Source: Umbelopsis ramanniana AG
Taxonomy: Eukaryota > Mucoromycota > Umbelopsidomycetes > Umbelopsidales > Umbelopsidaceae
Length of the DNA: 64,000 nucleotides
Reading direction: 5' to 3'
Assembly (NCBI RefSeq): GCF_025399195.1
Contig: NW_026252097.1
Location: 361,285-425,284, forward strand
In this document: piece by piece, positions 49,841 to 62,183 of the stretch
Numbering within the stretch: the first letter of the stretch is position 1
How the letters are laid out: every line of letters begins with the position of its first letter
The notes under the pieces: generated by a model
The model's input: the letters and a program-made list of their open reading frames with translations, nothing else
What the model was told of the DNA's origin: nothing
Databases searched by the model: none
Translations under genes and position numbers: made by a program

Positions 49841-52800
49841 ATGTATGGAAAGAGCCGAGTACAGCGGAATGATAACAATGACATGGATTCTCCTTCAACA
49901 TCCACCCCCAACCTGCAATGGTTCATTATGCCGGAAACGGTGTTGATGACCGACGCTAATTTAAACATCGAAACCACCATTACACCCAACACCAAGTCAT
50001 TCAACCAATCGTTGCGAGGTCAACCACTTTTGAAGCTAGTGGCTGACGATGAAGTTCAAGTGATTCGTGAAATCGTCAAGAAGACCCAGATCGGAGACGG
50101 CGACCCTGTAGTAGAATCCATCACTCGCAATCGGTTTATGAACGACATCACTTACAAAATAAGTCCAGTGTTAGACATAGCTGGCAACATTGTACAATAT
50201 TTGATTACTCGCACCATCAGCTCAGCGCCCAAAGAATCATCCCCCCCAAGGTGGGTTATGGGCTCTATTATTTGGCATGTGTCACCTCAGTCTTTAATTT
50301 TTGCTTCCCCTTAGGTTCATGGAAAGAAAACACAGTGGCAGTAAGGATAAAGTTGCCAATGACATAGAGGTATTGTCGCCGTTTTTGGTTATTGTAGGTA
50401 CTGGTTTAGGATTTCCCAACTGACGGTTTGAAATTCCGCCAAAATAGGTTCACCACAAGTCATCTATTGGCAATGATAAGGTTCGTGATTGGCTGTCGGA
50501 CTGCCAAATGCCTCGCTGTTACATCAACGCTAACCCTCTTTTACCTTCCTTCAGATCTTGTCAAAATTTATCAAGGTAGTAGAGAATGCAGACCCATCCG
50601 TGGCAGCTGCTATTTGGTTAGCTGATAGGAACAACGCTTCGACACTGCACCTGGTGGCCTTTCCTAAAATTAGAGAGTTAATTGGTGTCAAAATATCCAT
50701 CAACAAAAGTAAGTGTGCTAAAAGAGACTAAAACGCTTTAGATTTTTCACCGGTCGGTCCAGAACACCCGTATTAAGTACCTCGTCATTGCAGAACATTT
50801 GAATATCAACAAGCATGAGATTACTTCGATCCCGTTGAAAGACAGCCATTTTCAAACACCCGAATTAGTAACGAAATTGGAGGACCACAACCTCTTTACC
50901 GAATCCACCGTACCGCTTCATAGTACATCGCATTCACTTGTTGGATTACTCGTTTTTTATGGCCCTAAAAGTCACCAACCTTCGTTCTCACTCAAAGAAC
51001 TCGTCAACGATGCTACATCGCTGGTAGAATCGGTCATTGCCCTTGAGTACGAACACCAGACTTCTAGACATTTAATTGAAGAGCGGATGTCTACCAGCCT
51101 TAATGCGTCAGCAGGTAGCAATGCCACCTTGATTGTCGATTCTCATGGTCGATTACAGTTCATAAGTACAATTGTACGAGATATGCTTGGTCTCAGCAAA
51201 ACTGCCAACGTGGACCTACATAACCTCGAAAATTTTGTGGATGAGAAAGATCGCCATCGTGTCACGTCGGCCGTCACCAAAAGCAAACAGAATCCTCAAA
51301 TTACTCGATATGTTGACTGCGTAGAATTTCATCGACGTATCCCCTCTCAGGAGGAAAACTCCCAAGAAAGTGATTACGAGGCAGATGGCTTCTATCTTGA
51401 TCTAAAGATCCAGGGTCTTTGGGATGATCCCTCAGTAAATGGCTGTCTTGTAAGATGGGATTTCTTTACCCTCTACCCATTTTCTTTTATTATTAACTCA
51501 CATCCCTTTTGAATCTCCCTACCCCCTACCTCAGATACGTGCAAGAGATATTTCGCCCAAAGCCATTTCGGATCGACAAACTTTGGAGTCTCAAAAGTCT
51601 CTAGCCATGACCAATAATTCGTTGAACGAAGGTCTTATAAGAACAAACAGCGAAGGCATCATCGAATATGTCAACCTTGCCTTCATCAAATTGATCGGCA
51701 TGGACGAATGGATGTTAACTAGCAGAACTCGACCAGGATCCGGAGGTTCAGGTTCACCAACAGCCGAACTTCTTTCATCGTCATCGTCTGCTTCCGATTC
51801 AACCAGTACAGACGATGATGACCAGAACGTCAGTTTGATGACTACGTTGATCGGAACCCCTATTGACGATCTTTTGCAGTTAATACAAGTCGTCATCCAA
51901 GAACGATCTCCTTCATTGTCTGCCAGCGATACGGCAGGATCAGCTACAGTTACTGATAACAGCACAGCTCCCACACGCAACCATCAACAAAAATCGATTA
52001 TCAACTCCCGTTCGGCATCACCTCTTGTCACTGAAAGTGCCAGCGATACTGGCACAGATACAAAATTAGATTCTTCGAATTCGACTTCTACAGATGATGA
52101 TATGTTTAATGATGGTTTTTCTTACAAAACCTTGCTTGTCGATATGAAATCGATGATCAAACGAACCGTCATCACTAAGGATACCATGACGCTAGCCGAC
52201 AACAAGTTCCACAATGCATGCCATGAAGACGTGTATAGTGATGTATTGACACAAGATATGGTAGATATCGTCAACTTCCAATTAGGCGAACCCGACCTTG
52301 GACGCAGCATTGGCTATTTAATTCGACGGGGTGGCCAAACAGCAGTTGTAGCCGTTGAAGTGACCGTCAACCCTCTTCAACGTATATCCTACAAGCGATC
52401 CAAAGCTCGAGCTCACTCGAAAAACACAGATGGTGTCGTTCTTGTCTTTCGCAACATGACGGAAGTCATGAGGACGCAATCTGCCAATCGACAGTTGGCT
52501 GATAAGTCACGTTGGATCTCTGTCATCACTCATGAAATGCGATCCCTTGTCAATGGTATCATTGGTATGCTGGATCTCGTCAAGACTACCCAATTGAGTA
52601 AAGAGCAAACCGGTCTTGTTAATTGTATGGAAGTCAGTGCCAACGCGTTGATCTGTCTGGTCTCCAATACGCTCGATCATGCACGATTAGAAGCTGGCAA
52701 GGTGTCTTTGGAGTATCTTCCATTTAACATGCAGGAACGCCTACGCATTGTTGTGGATCTGATGAACATGATGGCCGACGCTAAAGACGTCAAATTTTCC

Positions 52801-54468
52801 GCAGACATTGACGAAGACGTACCAGAAACCATGTATTCCGATTTCAATCGACTGTTCCAAATTCTTCTCAACCTTACATCCAACGCAATTAAATTTTCAT
52901 CGCACAAGCGAAAACAATCCAAGCAAGGACAGGTCAAACTCATTGTCAAGAAAGTAGATGAGGAGTATCAAGCCATGTCGCCACTCGCCGTCAACACCTC
53001 CGATCCAATGAAAGCCAGCAAATTCTCATCGATGCTTAACGCTGATTACGAGTCACCGAAGACAACCCCACAGAGGTATAAATCAATGCTTGCCTCTGAC
53101 AGATACCCATATATCCTAACTTCCACTCCCAGCCCAAGTATGTTTCCGTATTTTTTTTTTTTACGTATGTGGTTTGGAATACGTTTGTGTTGCACCGGCA
53201 CTTACTTTGGCATGCATGTTCTCTCTTTTTTTGTCATCTTTGGCATATTTTTTTCTCTTCTCTAGGTCACAAAAGCCCACCTCTTCCGACAGAACCTAAC
53301 CGGCGACTAGTACAGCTGTAAGTTCAATTATACTATTATACTTTATGTTACAGGAGGCAGGAGGGAGTGGGGGGGTTTTTTTTTTTAAAAAAAAAAAAAA
53401 AAGTGGAAAACGGACTTTGTATGCACATTCCAGGCGCGAGATAGTGTACACTCAGATGAGGGGGCGACTTGTGATGTTCAATTGTATTCATTGGGCAACG
53501 CCTTTATACTCACTCCTCCCAAAATTTCATTTCTTTTCGCATACTCTCTAGTCTCTTCATCATAGAAGATAACGGCATAGGTATATCACCAAGAGATAAG
53601 GAAAAACTATTCCAAGAATTTGGGCAAGCAGAAGTATCTATTTCAAGGCGATACGGAGGCAGTGGCATGGGTCTCTTCATTTGTAAGCAGCTCGTACGAC
53701 TGTTTAACGGTACCATTGGATGCGAAAGCACTCTAGGCGAAGGAAGTCAATTCTGGTTCACAGCATGGTTTCAGTCAAGCGAAGTCAAGTCTGCTGCTGG
53801 ATCAGATAGCAACAATTACTTCTCTATGGAACAGGCCATGCTTGTGAACAATAATTACGACAATGAAACTTCGTCATCCAATCAGGAGGAATCGACGGAA
53901 AGCGGATCAGATACAACGACGAATGATGTTTCATCTGAGGAAGCAAGTGACTCAAATCAAGACACCCCTCACCCGCGACATTCCAAAAAATCAGTTCGAC
54001 GGAAAGAAGACGTCCGTATTTTGATTGCAGAAGATGATCGCATCAACCAACAAGTGCTACAAAAGTTCTGTCAGGGCCTTGGCTATCCCAATGTCACCGT
54101 GGTAGGCGATGGTCGAAGTGCCGTTAAAAAATGCAATAAGCGGCACTTTGACATCGTTTTGATGGACAAATCGATGCCGGCAAGTCTTGCGTTACCAGGA
54201 TGAGATCATTGTTGGATCATGAACTAATAAGCTTTTTTTGGTATAGATTATGGGAGGCATGGACGCTGTACAAGCCATACGAGATGGACAAGCTGGAGAC
54301 AAGGACCTTCACATTATCCTCATAAGTGGTGACACTAACATAGACTATGCCCGATATCGTGATCTGAACATCAATGGCCACTTGGTCAAACCCATCCGAA
54401 TGCCGGACTTAAAGAGAGAGCTGGACAGGTATTCAGCTTCCGTCTTGCATTCAACTGTACCAAAATAA
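49841..54468 (+). CDS. Cytosolic hybrid histidine kinase with PAS repeats and receiver domain
   Basis: Nine exons (49841-50250, 50315-50369, 50448-50480, 50555-50708, 50794-51449, 51535-53137, 53266-53317, 53552-54179, 54247-54468) give about 1270 residues. There is no transmembrane helix. PAS-like modules lie at about 15-120 (ETVLMTDANLNIETTI), 315-430 (NATLIVDSHGRLQFIS) and 455-700 (EGLIRTNSEGIIEYVNLAF), the last interrupted by a long Ser/Thr/Asp-rich insert. The H-box (SRWISVITHEMRSLVNGIIG) puts phospho-His at 769. The N-box (LFQILLNLTSNAIKFS), G1 (IIEDNGIGIS) and G2 (GGSGMGLFI) follow. The receiver (VRILIAEDDRINQQVL) has phospho-Asp at 1193 (LMDKSMP) and the conserved Lys in GHLVKP. It probably feeds a Ypd1-type phosphotransfer protein. 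Its last intron is GC-AG. Confidence 0.92.
54180..54246 (+). other. GC-AG intron in the receiver domain
   Basis: The donor is CCG|GCAAGT and the acceptor GGTATAG|ATT. Joining gives DKSMP-IMGGMDAV, exactly the sequence after the phospho-Asp in receiver domains. No GT donor near here keeps the frame. Confidence 0.85.
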
Positions 54469-55025
54469 GGTTGATTGTTAGTTATTTTTCTTCAGTGTAT
54501 AATTTTCCCTCCTTCGCCGCCACTATTCACCACGCTAAACTACATCGTAATGTGTATACACTCTCTTCAAAGTATTTTTTATCCCCCACCCCCAATTCCT
54601 GATTGAAAAATGGCAAATCTGTAATAATATCACTTCAACACCTTTCGACTGGTGATCGTCGAACCAATTGTGTTCCAGGCCCCGATTAGTGTAACGATTA
54701 AAAATAGGATGGACGCTTAGGTTAAACAAACAATTGTTAGAAAAAAAAAAAAAAGGTAGCAAGAAGTGAACGAAGCATAGAGATGTTGGGAATCTCTACG
54801 CTAACAAGCATTTTGAGTAGCCCAAGACTATTTAGTGCACTTGGGCCAAGCGCTAAAATGGGTGGCGCATTCAAAGGTCTGGAACGACGCAAAAGACTGA
54901 GTCATGAGTCAAGTTTTTTTTTTTTTCTTTTTTTTTCTCTCAGATTTCAGTCTTTGTATAAAATTAGCCACCCGTTTGTAGACGATCTATTTTTTTTCCC
55001 AGTTTCCTCCTGTTACCCCCATTAT
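54469..55025. other. Spacer between kinase and alpha-arrestin
   Basis: No additional gene. It contains long T tracts (54913-54925 and 54928-54935) and TTTGTATAAAATTAG at 54953-54967, a possible TATA element for the arrestin gene about 65 bp before its ATG. Confidence 0.5.
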
Positions 55026-56334
55026 ATGTCAACAAACCATCCAACCCTTCCCAATCATCAATCCGAGTTACAAATCCACCTGGACAATGACACCCTCATC
55101 ATGCATGGCTCACAGCAGGAGTCTTCCGGGTGTGTTTTGCGTGGACACGTTCGTCTGAACCTTAAAGAAGCGACCAAGTTCAAGTCTATCACTCTACGTC
55201 TCGTTGGTAAAATCAAGGTTGCCTGGTCCGAATGTAAGTGAAACAATAGCATGTCAGTGTCTCAAATCAGCCAAACCTAACATCCACTCTGTAGCTACGA
55301 CGTCATCTTCACCTCAGAAGTTTCATAAGGAAGAGAGAACGATCATTAACAAGGAGTGTTCCTTCTTACCTACTCGAAGGAATCAATCACACCAGTTGTC
55401 AGCTCAACAACATCGATGGGATTTTGAGTTTGCTTTACCCGGAGATTTACCTGATTCGATCGAGAACAACGATACCGGCAGTGTACAGTACCGCCTGAAG
55501 GCCATTGCTGAACGTCCCACGTTTTTGCTCAATTACACAGACAAAAAATCCGTGCGTATTGTTCGCCATGTCTTACCTTCCAACACTGAATGGTTTTCAC
55601 CCATGACTATCACCAATGAATGGGCCAACAAGCTCGAGTATCACATCAGCGTACCCTCCAAAGTGTTTACCGAAGATGAGATCATCCCTGTCAACCTCCG
55701 CATCGTTCCCAAGTTACCAGGATTGAAAGTTCGCTATTTAACGTGCTCCCTCAAGGAATATGTTACGTATTCAGCTGGCAGCAACAACCAATTTAGCAAG
55801 ACAGAAGGTCGCATCGTCCAATTCTTCCGCGATGAACAATTCCCATGCAGGGGTGACGTTTGGCAGAAGACTCAGCGAATTAAGGTCCCACGCTGCCCAA
55901 GTGGCGTTCAGTTCGATACCAAAAATGAATTGATTCGCATCCGTCACAAACTCAAGTTCACTATGAGTTTGATCAACGCGGATATGCATATTTCCGAACT
56001 ACGCGCCGCTCTTCCTGTCATCATCTGTCCCATTTCGCAAAGAACGGAAGAAAACACCCTTCCAGCTTATGAAGAAGCCCTTAGAGCCGTCCCGTATTTT
56101 GATCCCTCCGAATACAATTATTCCTCGGGTGATTCGGCTGCTGGTTCACCGGTAGAGGAGCGTGAGGCTTTGTTTGAAAATACCGAAGCCGCGGACAGAG
56201 CTGTTCAATATCTGCATCAACAATGGGCTGCTTCTTTGAATCGTGTTCCCTCTTACCGAACTGCTTTACGAGACCGACCAGCCGTCGACCGCCCTACTTC
56301 ACTACCTTCTTATGACTCGCTGTGTGTGATGTAA
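55026..56334 (+). CDS. Alpha-arrestin (ART-type ubiquitin-ligase adaptor)
   Basis: Two exons (55026-55233 and 55295-56334) give 415 residues. The arrestin N-domain starts with LQIHLDNDTLIMHGSQQESS and CVLRGHVRLNLKE..ITLRLVGKIKVAW. The C-domain follows with LEYHISVPSKVFTEDEIIPVNLRIVPK and RHKLKFTMSLINADMHISELRAALPVIICP, both typical of fungal arrestins. The tail carries LPAY, VPSY and LPSY, short forms of the PY motif recognised by the WW domains of Rsp5/NEDD4 ligases. Such adaptors bring the ligase to plasma-membrane transporters and receptors and trigger endocytosis. No C2 or FYVE domain is present. Its position next to a receptor and a kinase is suggestive, but no functional link can be shown from sequence. 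Confidence 0.88.
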
Positions 56335-57154
56335 GAGTACATCTTGGCCTGAATACCCAGCTACTCACCACAAACCGGCTTTTTTCATATGGTTGACAAG
56401 GTGTTATTAATTGCCAGGGGGGACGAGAACAAATTTTGTACATAACCTTGTTCTTTCACCCCTTCCTGCGTTACGATACACCACTCCATCCCTCACTATG
56501 TATCATATTACCCCTTCCCCACCTCGTCTTACCTTCTCTGTTGGCAGTTTGTAGTTTTTACCATAGGAATGGCTGTAACATTACATAATGTGATAAACCT
56601 ATTGTACATATCGCTATCGCCAATGACCTTTATGCTCTGAGAGCAACCGAACAATAATAATAAATACTCGAATAAGCACAACCTGTATGTGTAGTGGATT
56701 CATTGGAAGTGGTATTTGGTTGTCAAGGATACAGAGTGTGTGATCCATTAGGCTAAAAATTATAGAGGGAAGAGAGACTGGTATTAGAAGGTAAGCCAGA
56801 TCTACCAAACGATATATGCAGTACTGATAATAAAAGAAGATGCCAAGTTGTTAACCAAACCATACATATTATGATGGCTTCATGCGATGCACAAGCTGCC
56901 TGACACAGTATACGTAAGGTCGCGAATAACCACAGCCAGGAAGGATTCTCGATGAGATCGTCTGCCTATCAGTAGGCCGCCGGCCATGGTGTATCTGTCA
57001 TGTCAAGGACTGTAATACTGCTTGCCAGTGAATGCTTTTAGCACAGATCAAAGTCCGCCAGAGACACCGAGACGCGTGGTGTGCCTCGAAATTTTTCTTT
57101 TCATCCAAGAGCGCGCGCTTTCATTCCCGTGTTGCCAAAAAGTTTTGTTCTTCC
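56335..57154. other. Spacer between arrestin and coiled-coil genes
   Basis: Contains the 3' end of the arrestin gene and the promoter of the ADIP-like gene. No coding signal is seen. Confidence 0.5.
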
Positions 57155-59348
57155 ATGCTAGCTGATCATAGTGATTCATCGCTGGATCTCAGGTGCGATT
57201 TCATTCCAAGCTTCCAACCAACATTACATCGAGTGTACTAAGTTCCACTTTTCCAGCGTGTATGAGCCATCTACTCCATACCAGGATCGCCTGGCGGCCA
57301 TGAAAGACTACAAACACGACACGCCGGACTCCATGTCAGAAGAGTGAGCTCACAGTGACCTCTTGTCATTGAGTTTTGAAAACACGAGCTAATGCGCCTT
57401 TCTTACAGTTTATGTACTCCATCCAGTCTTGCATCTTCCGCAAACTACGTCAACCTCCAGTTGACGGCCCATAATTGCCCAGTGCCGCTCAAATTCGTCA
57501 ATGCCGACGAGGAGGAGGCGTGTAAAATCGTCAACGGCTTCCTTCGTCTGTTGAGTGATAAACAGGTATACGAGAAAATCATGGTCATTCGTCATTTTGC
57601 TCGTATGTAACTAACTCATCATCATAGTCTGACGCCCAAGAGCGACAAGAATTGACAAACACCATAAAGCGATTGAAATTCGAGCTGGAAACCACAAAGT
57701 CAACCCTCACTATGCAGACACAAAAGCTCGCTGAAGCTCACCGACAGATTGATCAGGAAGCGTCTAAACGGACCGCCGTGGCTAAGTCGCTTTCCACCGA
57801 AGAGAAGCGGCACAAGGCAACGCAAAGTGAGCTGCAAAAAGCAAAAATTAACCTTCAGACCATCAAAACGCAGTATGCTGTAAGTACTTGAAGCCCCTCG
57901 CCGTATCAGCGTTTTCTTGTTTACTCATTATGACCATCAGCACGAAGTGAAAAAGCATGAGCTGGATAATGCTAAAATCAAAGAAAGGCTGCAAAAGACC
58001 ATGGATGAAAGGTATGAGCAAAACGGGGATATCATCAAAATGTCATCGCCAATGGATAAAGCTGGGGCCCTGTTTGGCCCGCCCAAGCCCAATCATGCCG
58101 CAAAGGTACAGTTCGCGTAACGTTCAATTGCATTGCTGAACTTGGTGTATTGAACCACTATCTACCTCAGACGGAAGATTTGCATAAAGCCATGTTACAA
58201 AAGAGTATCGAGAGGGAAAATCAAGTTATCCGGGATAACAAACTTTTGCGATTGGTACTGTACGACCTTCATTCCGCACTCAAATCCATGCTAGAAGGTC
58301 AAACACGTCAGTATCATCAAATCATGGACTTGGATGTAAGTTTTCAAAAAAAAAAAAAGGTCTTTTCTTCTCGAACCTATGGCGCTTTTGATACTTATTT
58401 GTATTTTCAGGGTGATTCTCCAGATCTTGTCAAGTTTCGAATACCTATGGAACTAGGTGGCGCACAATTGAAAGAAGCCGTGCTTGATCTAATTGCCAAG
58501 TTAAAGGAAGAATGGGATATTCAAATTGTTCGACGCCAGGCGTATACTGAAGAGGAGGTCAAGGAGAAAGATATGACAATTGAGCGCCTCACGCAAGACC
58601 TCGATGAAGTTTTTGCCACATTAGGTGAGTTGTGTATATCACTTGCAATAACGCTCACCTTCCGGCTTTCAAGACTAACATCAACATCTCCTTTAGAACA
58701 AGTTCAGGATGACTTTGACACAAAGACAGAAGCATATCTCAAATTTGCACAAGGTTCCTTTTTTGATACTATAGCGCATAACCACCACATGGATATATCA
58801 TCGTAAGTAAAGTGATTCTGGCAAGAATATGCACTTTTTCTATCAGCACTGACACATTTGCTGTTGTTAGGGATGATATCATTCCACCTGAAGTTGAGGA
58901 TGAGACCAAAGCTCTTCGAAAACTTCAAAAGCAAATACGAGAAGAACGACAAAATTTAACGGAAGCTGCTATTAAACTGGGTGAAGACCGAACGCAACTG
59001 ATGGTGAGTGAATGGGCTCGAGCATGTTTGGAAAAGGGATCGTAGGTTATTGAATCGGTTTCTTCCTAGAATGAACGTCGGGCATTTGAGCAACAGCAAC
59101 AGTCGCATCAGACACTGGTTGTTCTTGATGAGCTGTCAAATACTGAAAGGTAAGTGGAGGCATTGATGGAAAGGCGGGAAGTTTCTAAAGAAAACAAGGT
59201 CCCAGATGGATTCTAATCGCGTATATTATTGTTTAGGTCAAGCGCGCATGACGATACATCCGATACAATGGGAACTCTCAAGACTCTAGAGAACCTTGAC
59301 ATACAGAGCTCTTCAAAGAAACGGAAAATGGAAGCAAACTCTCACTGA
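57155..59348 (+). CDS. ADIP/SSX2IP (Msd1-like) coiled-coil protein
   Basis: Eleven exons (57155-57192, 57257-57343, 57409-57565, 57628-57879, 57941-58105, 58171-58335, 58411-58624, 58697-58802, 58871-59003, 59070-59149, 59237-59348) give 502 residues. After a short acidic start comes the ADIP-type region: VNADEEEACKIVNGFLRLL then QERQELTNTIKRLKFELE, followed by long heptad coiled coils to about residue 170. Later conserved parts are ENQVIRDNKLLRLVLYDLH and LVKFRIPMELGG. More coiled coil follows (RKLQKQIREERQNLTEAA) and a basic C-terminus (SSKKRKMEA). In S. pombe, Msd1 anchors microtubules at spindle pole bodies; animal SSX2IP acts at centrosomes and adherens junctions. The assignment rests on domain resemblance and is less secure than its neighbours. 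Confidence 0.75.
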
Positions 59349-59787
59349 AGCGTCCATTTCGTATTAATTGCCTTTATTTGTATTATATTCCACAAAACAC
59401 CGCCTCCCCCCATCTTTTTTCGTCCAATTTGTAATGAAATCATGGTGCCGGCCGATCACCTTTTTTTTGATGCTCTCATATCGTCTCTAGCCCTATTTAC
59501 TCCTCTTTTCTTTTTGCATAACCCTTGTCTTTAATGCCCAAAGAAACCAAATGCACGTTTACATATTATATACTTTATTTTGGGAGCGAGTTGGGAACAA
59601 ATGCATGCGCTGCTGAGTCGTGAAATGAAAATTACATAACATTTTTCCTTTTAAAAGAAGAAATAGAAAAAAGAAAAGCAAAAAAAAAGCCACCTCATTA
59701 TTTTCTTAGAGGAGCTGAATAATAAATCATTAAACGGGTTGAGAATAGAAACGTAACTCAATTCACAATAGTAGCAGGTGGAAGTCT
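59349..59787. other. Convergent 3' region
   Basis: AT-rich terminator region between the converging ADIP-like and ERG4 genes. No gene is seen. Confidence 0.55.
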
Positions 59788-61459
59788 TTAGAAGACATAG
59801 GGAATAAAGATGTATGGGACACGTTCGCAGTATCTGTCCCAGTCCTTACCGTACTTCTTAGCACAACGTTCCATATCACGAGAGACACGGTGAGTCAAGA
59901 CAACAAGGAAGAAGCAGACGTAGAAGTAAGGCAAGAAAGAGCCGAAACCAGTGATCAAACCCCAAGAGAGGGCCATGACCAAATCGGCAGTGTAATGCGG
60001 CTTGCGCACAACACCCCACCAACCATCAGTCAACAACAAGTTACCGTGTGCAGTCTTGATGTAGCTAGGGTTCTTGATATGACCGTAAGGCAATTGAGGG
60101 AAAGCGTTGCGGGCAATGAAGGAACCGTTCTGCTCCATACGGAATCGGTTCTTTTGAGAGTTACCGGTGTCGAAAATGTAGTAGGCACTCAACAAGGCAA
60201 CGAACAAACCAACCGTGTAAGGGAGAGAGTGGGTGATGGCAACACCGGTAGTCTCTTCGAACTTCATCAAGTAGATAGAGGCGTAGCAGTAGGTGAATGG
60301 AACACCAGCCATATTCCAGAATACTAACATGAAACCTGGAAAAAAAATAGGTACGTTAATGACTGGTAATCTCGCGCTTTTCTTTTTTTTTCAAGCTCCT
60401 CTATGTCGGCTTTCAAAAATCCGTGGTTTACCGAAACCCCAGCACGAAGTGACTAGGAAAAAGGAAAATAGAATAACCACTTACCATCCTTCTCGTAGAA
60501 CATATCCCAGGAAGTGGGGATGCATTCTTCACCCTTTTGGCAGGCATTGACATACAAGAAATGAGCAAGCACCATAAAAGCAGCAGGGGCAGTAATGTAA
60601 CCACGAGTCTCGTATTGCTTGAGAGCGCAGGAAACAGAGATGTAGAACAAAATAGGCCATGGTACACGAATTTCAGCCCACATCTTCAGGTCAACAACGC
60701 CGACGCGAGGGTTCAAGGAAGCTCCCATGAAGAAGTCATAAACCAAGTTGCCAGACATACGATGGTTGGTACCCTGGATATGGGAGGCGATGAAAATAAG
60801 AGTGGTCAAGGTAAAACCCCACATGATAGCAATGGTCATGATGTGGCCAAAGTTATCAATGATGTCGGTAAGTCGGAAGATACCAGTGACGTGAAGGAAA
60901 GCTGAGAAGGGCAAAGTGAAGTACCAAGCTGCAAGGCCATTGCAGAGGTAAGGCAACTAAAAAAAAGTGTGTTAAACAAACGTGCACTGCAGCTTTGCCA
61001 CATCCCTCCAACCCAAACTAAAAAAAAAAAATCTGCTGTACTCACTTTCTTTCCCTTGAGGGAAGGAATGGGAAGACCATTCACAACGGGACCAGGCATA
61101 ATAGAGGCAAGGATGAAAGAGAATAGAATGTAACCCATGTAGATCTTAGCCGCGTAAACGGTAGGACGAGCACCCTCAACAATAGCAGCCCAGATATCAT
61201 TCCAGAAGAAGCTCTTGATACCTTCAACAGACCAAACCGCTGGGACAATCAGCTTTCCTTGGTGATGTTCCAAGCAGATCCAGAAGTAGTACATGAGCGA
61301 AGGGAAACCAAGCATCATACCCACAACACCGAGAGGGCCACCGAACTCGTAGACGATCTCATTGTCGAGTTTCACGTCGAGGTCAGTCACCTTGGAACTG
61401 AAGAGAGGCACGTTATTGGCATTAGTGCTCTTTTTTGCTTCTGCTTTTTGCCCTGCCAT
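59788..61459 (-). CDS. ERG4: Delta(24(24(1)))-sterol reductase (ergosterol synthesis, last step)
   Basis: Three exons (61046-61459, 60485-60956, 59788-60335) give 477 residues; yeast Erg4 has 473. The N-terminus shows YEFGGPLGVVGMMLGFPSLMYY. The middle has NLVYDFFMGASLNPRVGVVDLK and WAEIRVPWPILFY. The C-terminal half has [47 protein letters not shown] and a tail with AKKYGKDWDRYCERVPYIFIPYVF. These are the signatures of the ERG4/ERG24 family, and the first segment favours ERG4. It is a multi-pass ER membrane enzyme that uses NADPH to reduce the C24(28) double bond of ergosta-tetraenol to make ergosterol. The start ATG at 61459 precedes a soluble charged lead of about 30 residues. Confidence 0.95.
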
Positions 61460-62183
61460 TTGGGATGGGGTTTTAAGGGGTGAAGAGGATTAAAAAAAAA
61501 AAGAGAGAGAAAGCACATAAAAAATACGCTGGCACAAATTTATATAATTTTTTTTTTTTTGGGTTACCACTGTGTTGCCATAATCTTTTTTATTTATTTA
61601 TTTGATTCCCTTTCCACGTCGTTCTTTGCTTTGCTGTGACGTTCTCGTGCATCCTATCGTTTCAATGGAAAGATCGTAGCTAGCTTTGATATTAATTTCT
61701 CTCATGCTATTGGATAGCACTTTACTAACCATTTTTTAATGACTATTCTATTCACACATCTGAGCGGAGACCCTTGCTAAGGGATCGCCTGGTTGGTTGC
61801 TGGGTGTATCGGGCAAACCGTTATTGCGGTACAGCCGGCCGCGGTGACCGCCACCGCCCAATGAAATGTCCGTAAAACGCGGCACTATTTTTTCCTGCTC
61901 AGTTTTAATACCACTGCGCTGCGTCTGCCCGTTGCGTCGTGGCTGACAAACAATCCGATGGCCCGTAAAAGCATTCGTCGTCAATTGTGCCAATGTGTAG
62001 AAGACTAGAGATGTACCACACAAGATGAAGAAGTATTGGGAATCTTGAATGATCTGTCAACATACCCTTCTTTCATCGCCTCAAGAGCGAGATTGGTTTA
62101 CCCGGTTATAGTCTGCTTATGGACTTTGACCGGCAAAACTCAGTTCATGGCTCGTGCAAAGTAGTACGATTAAAATGTCCTAG
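61460..62183. other. ERG4 promoter region and sequence without a supported gene
   Basis: T- and A-rich promoter tracts at 61490-61570. A 91-codon minus-strand frame at 61748-62023 shows no motif and is probably chance. Confidence 0.5.
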
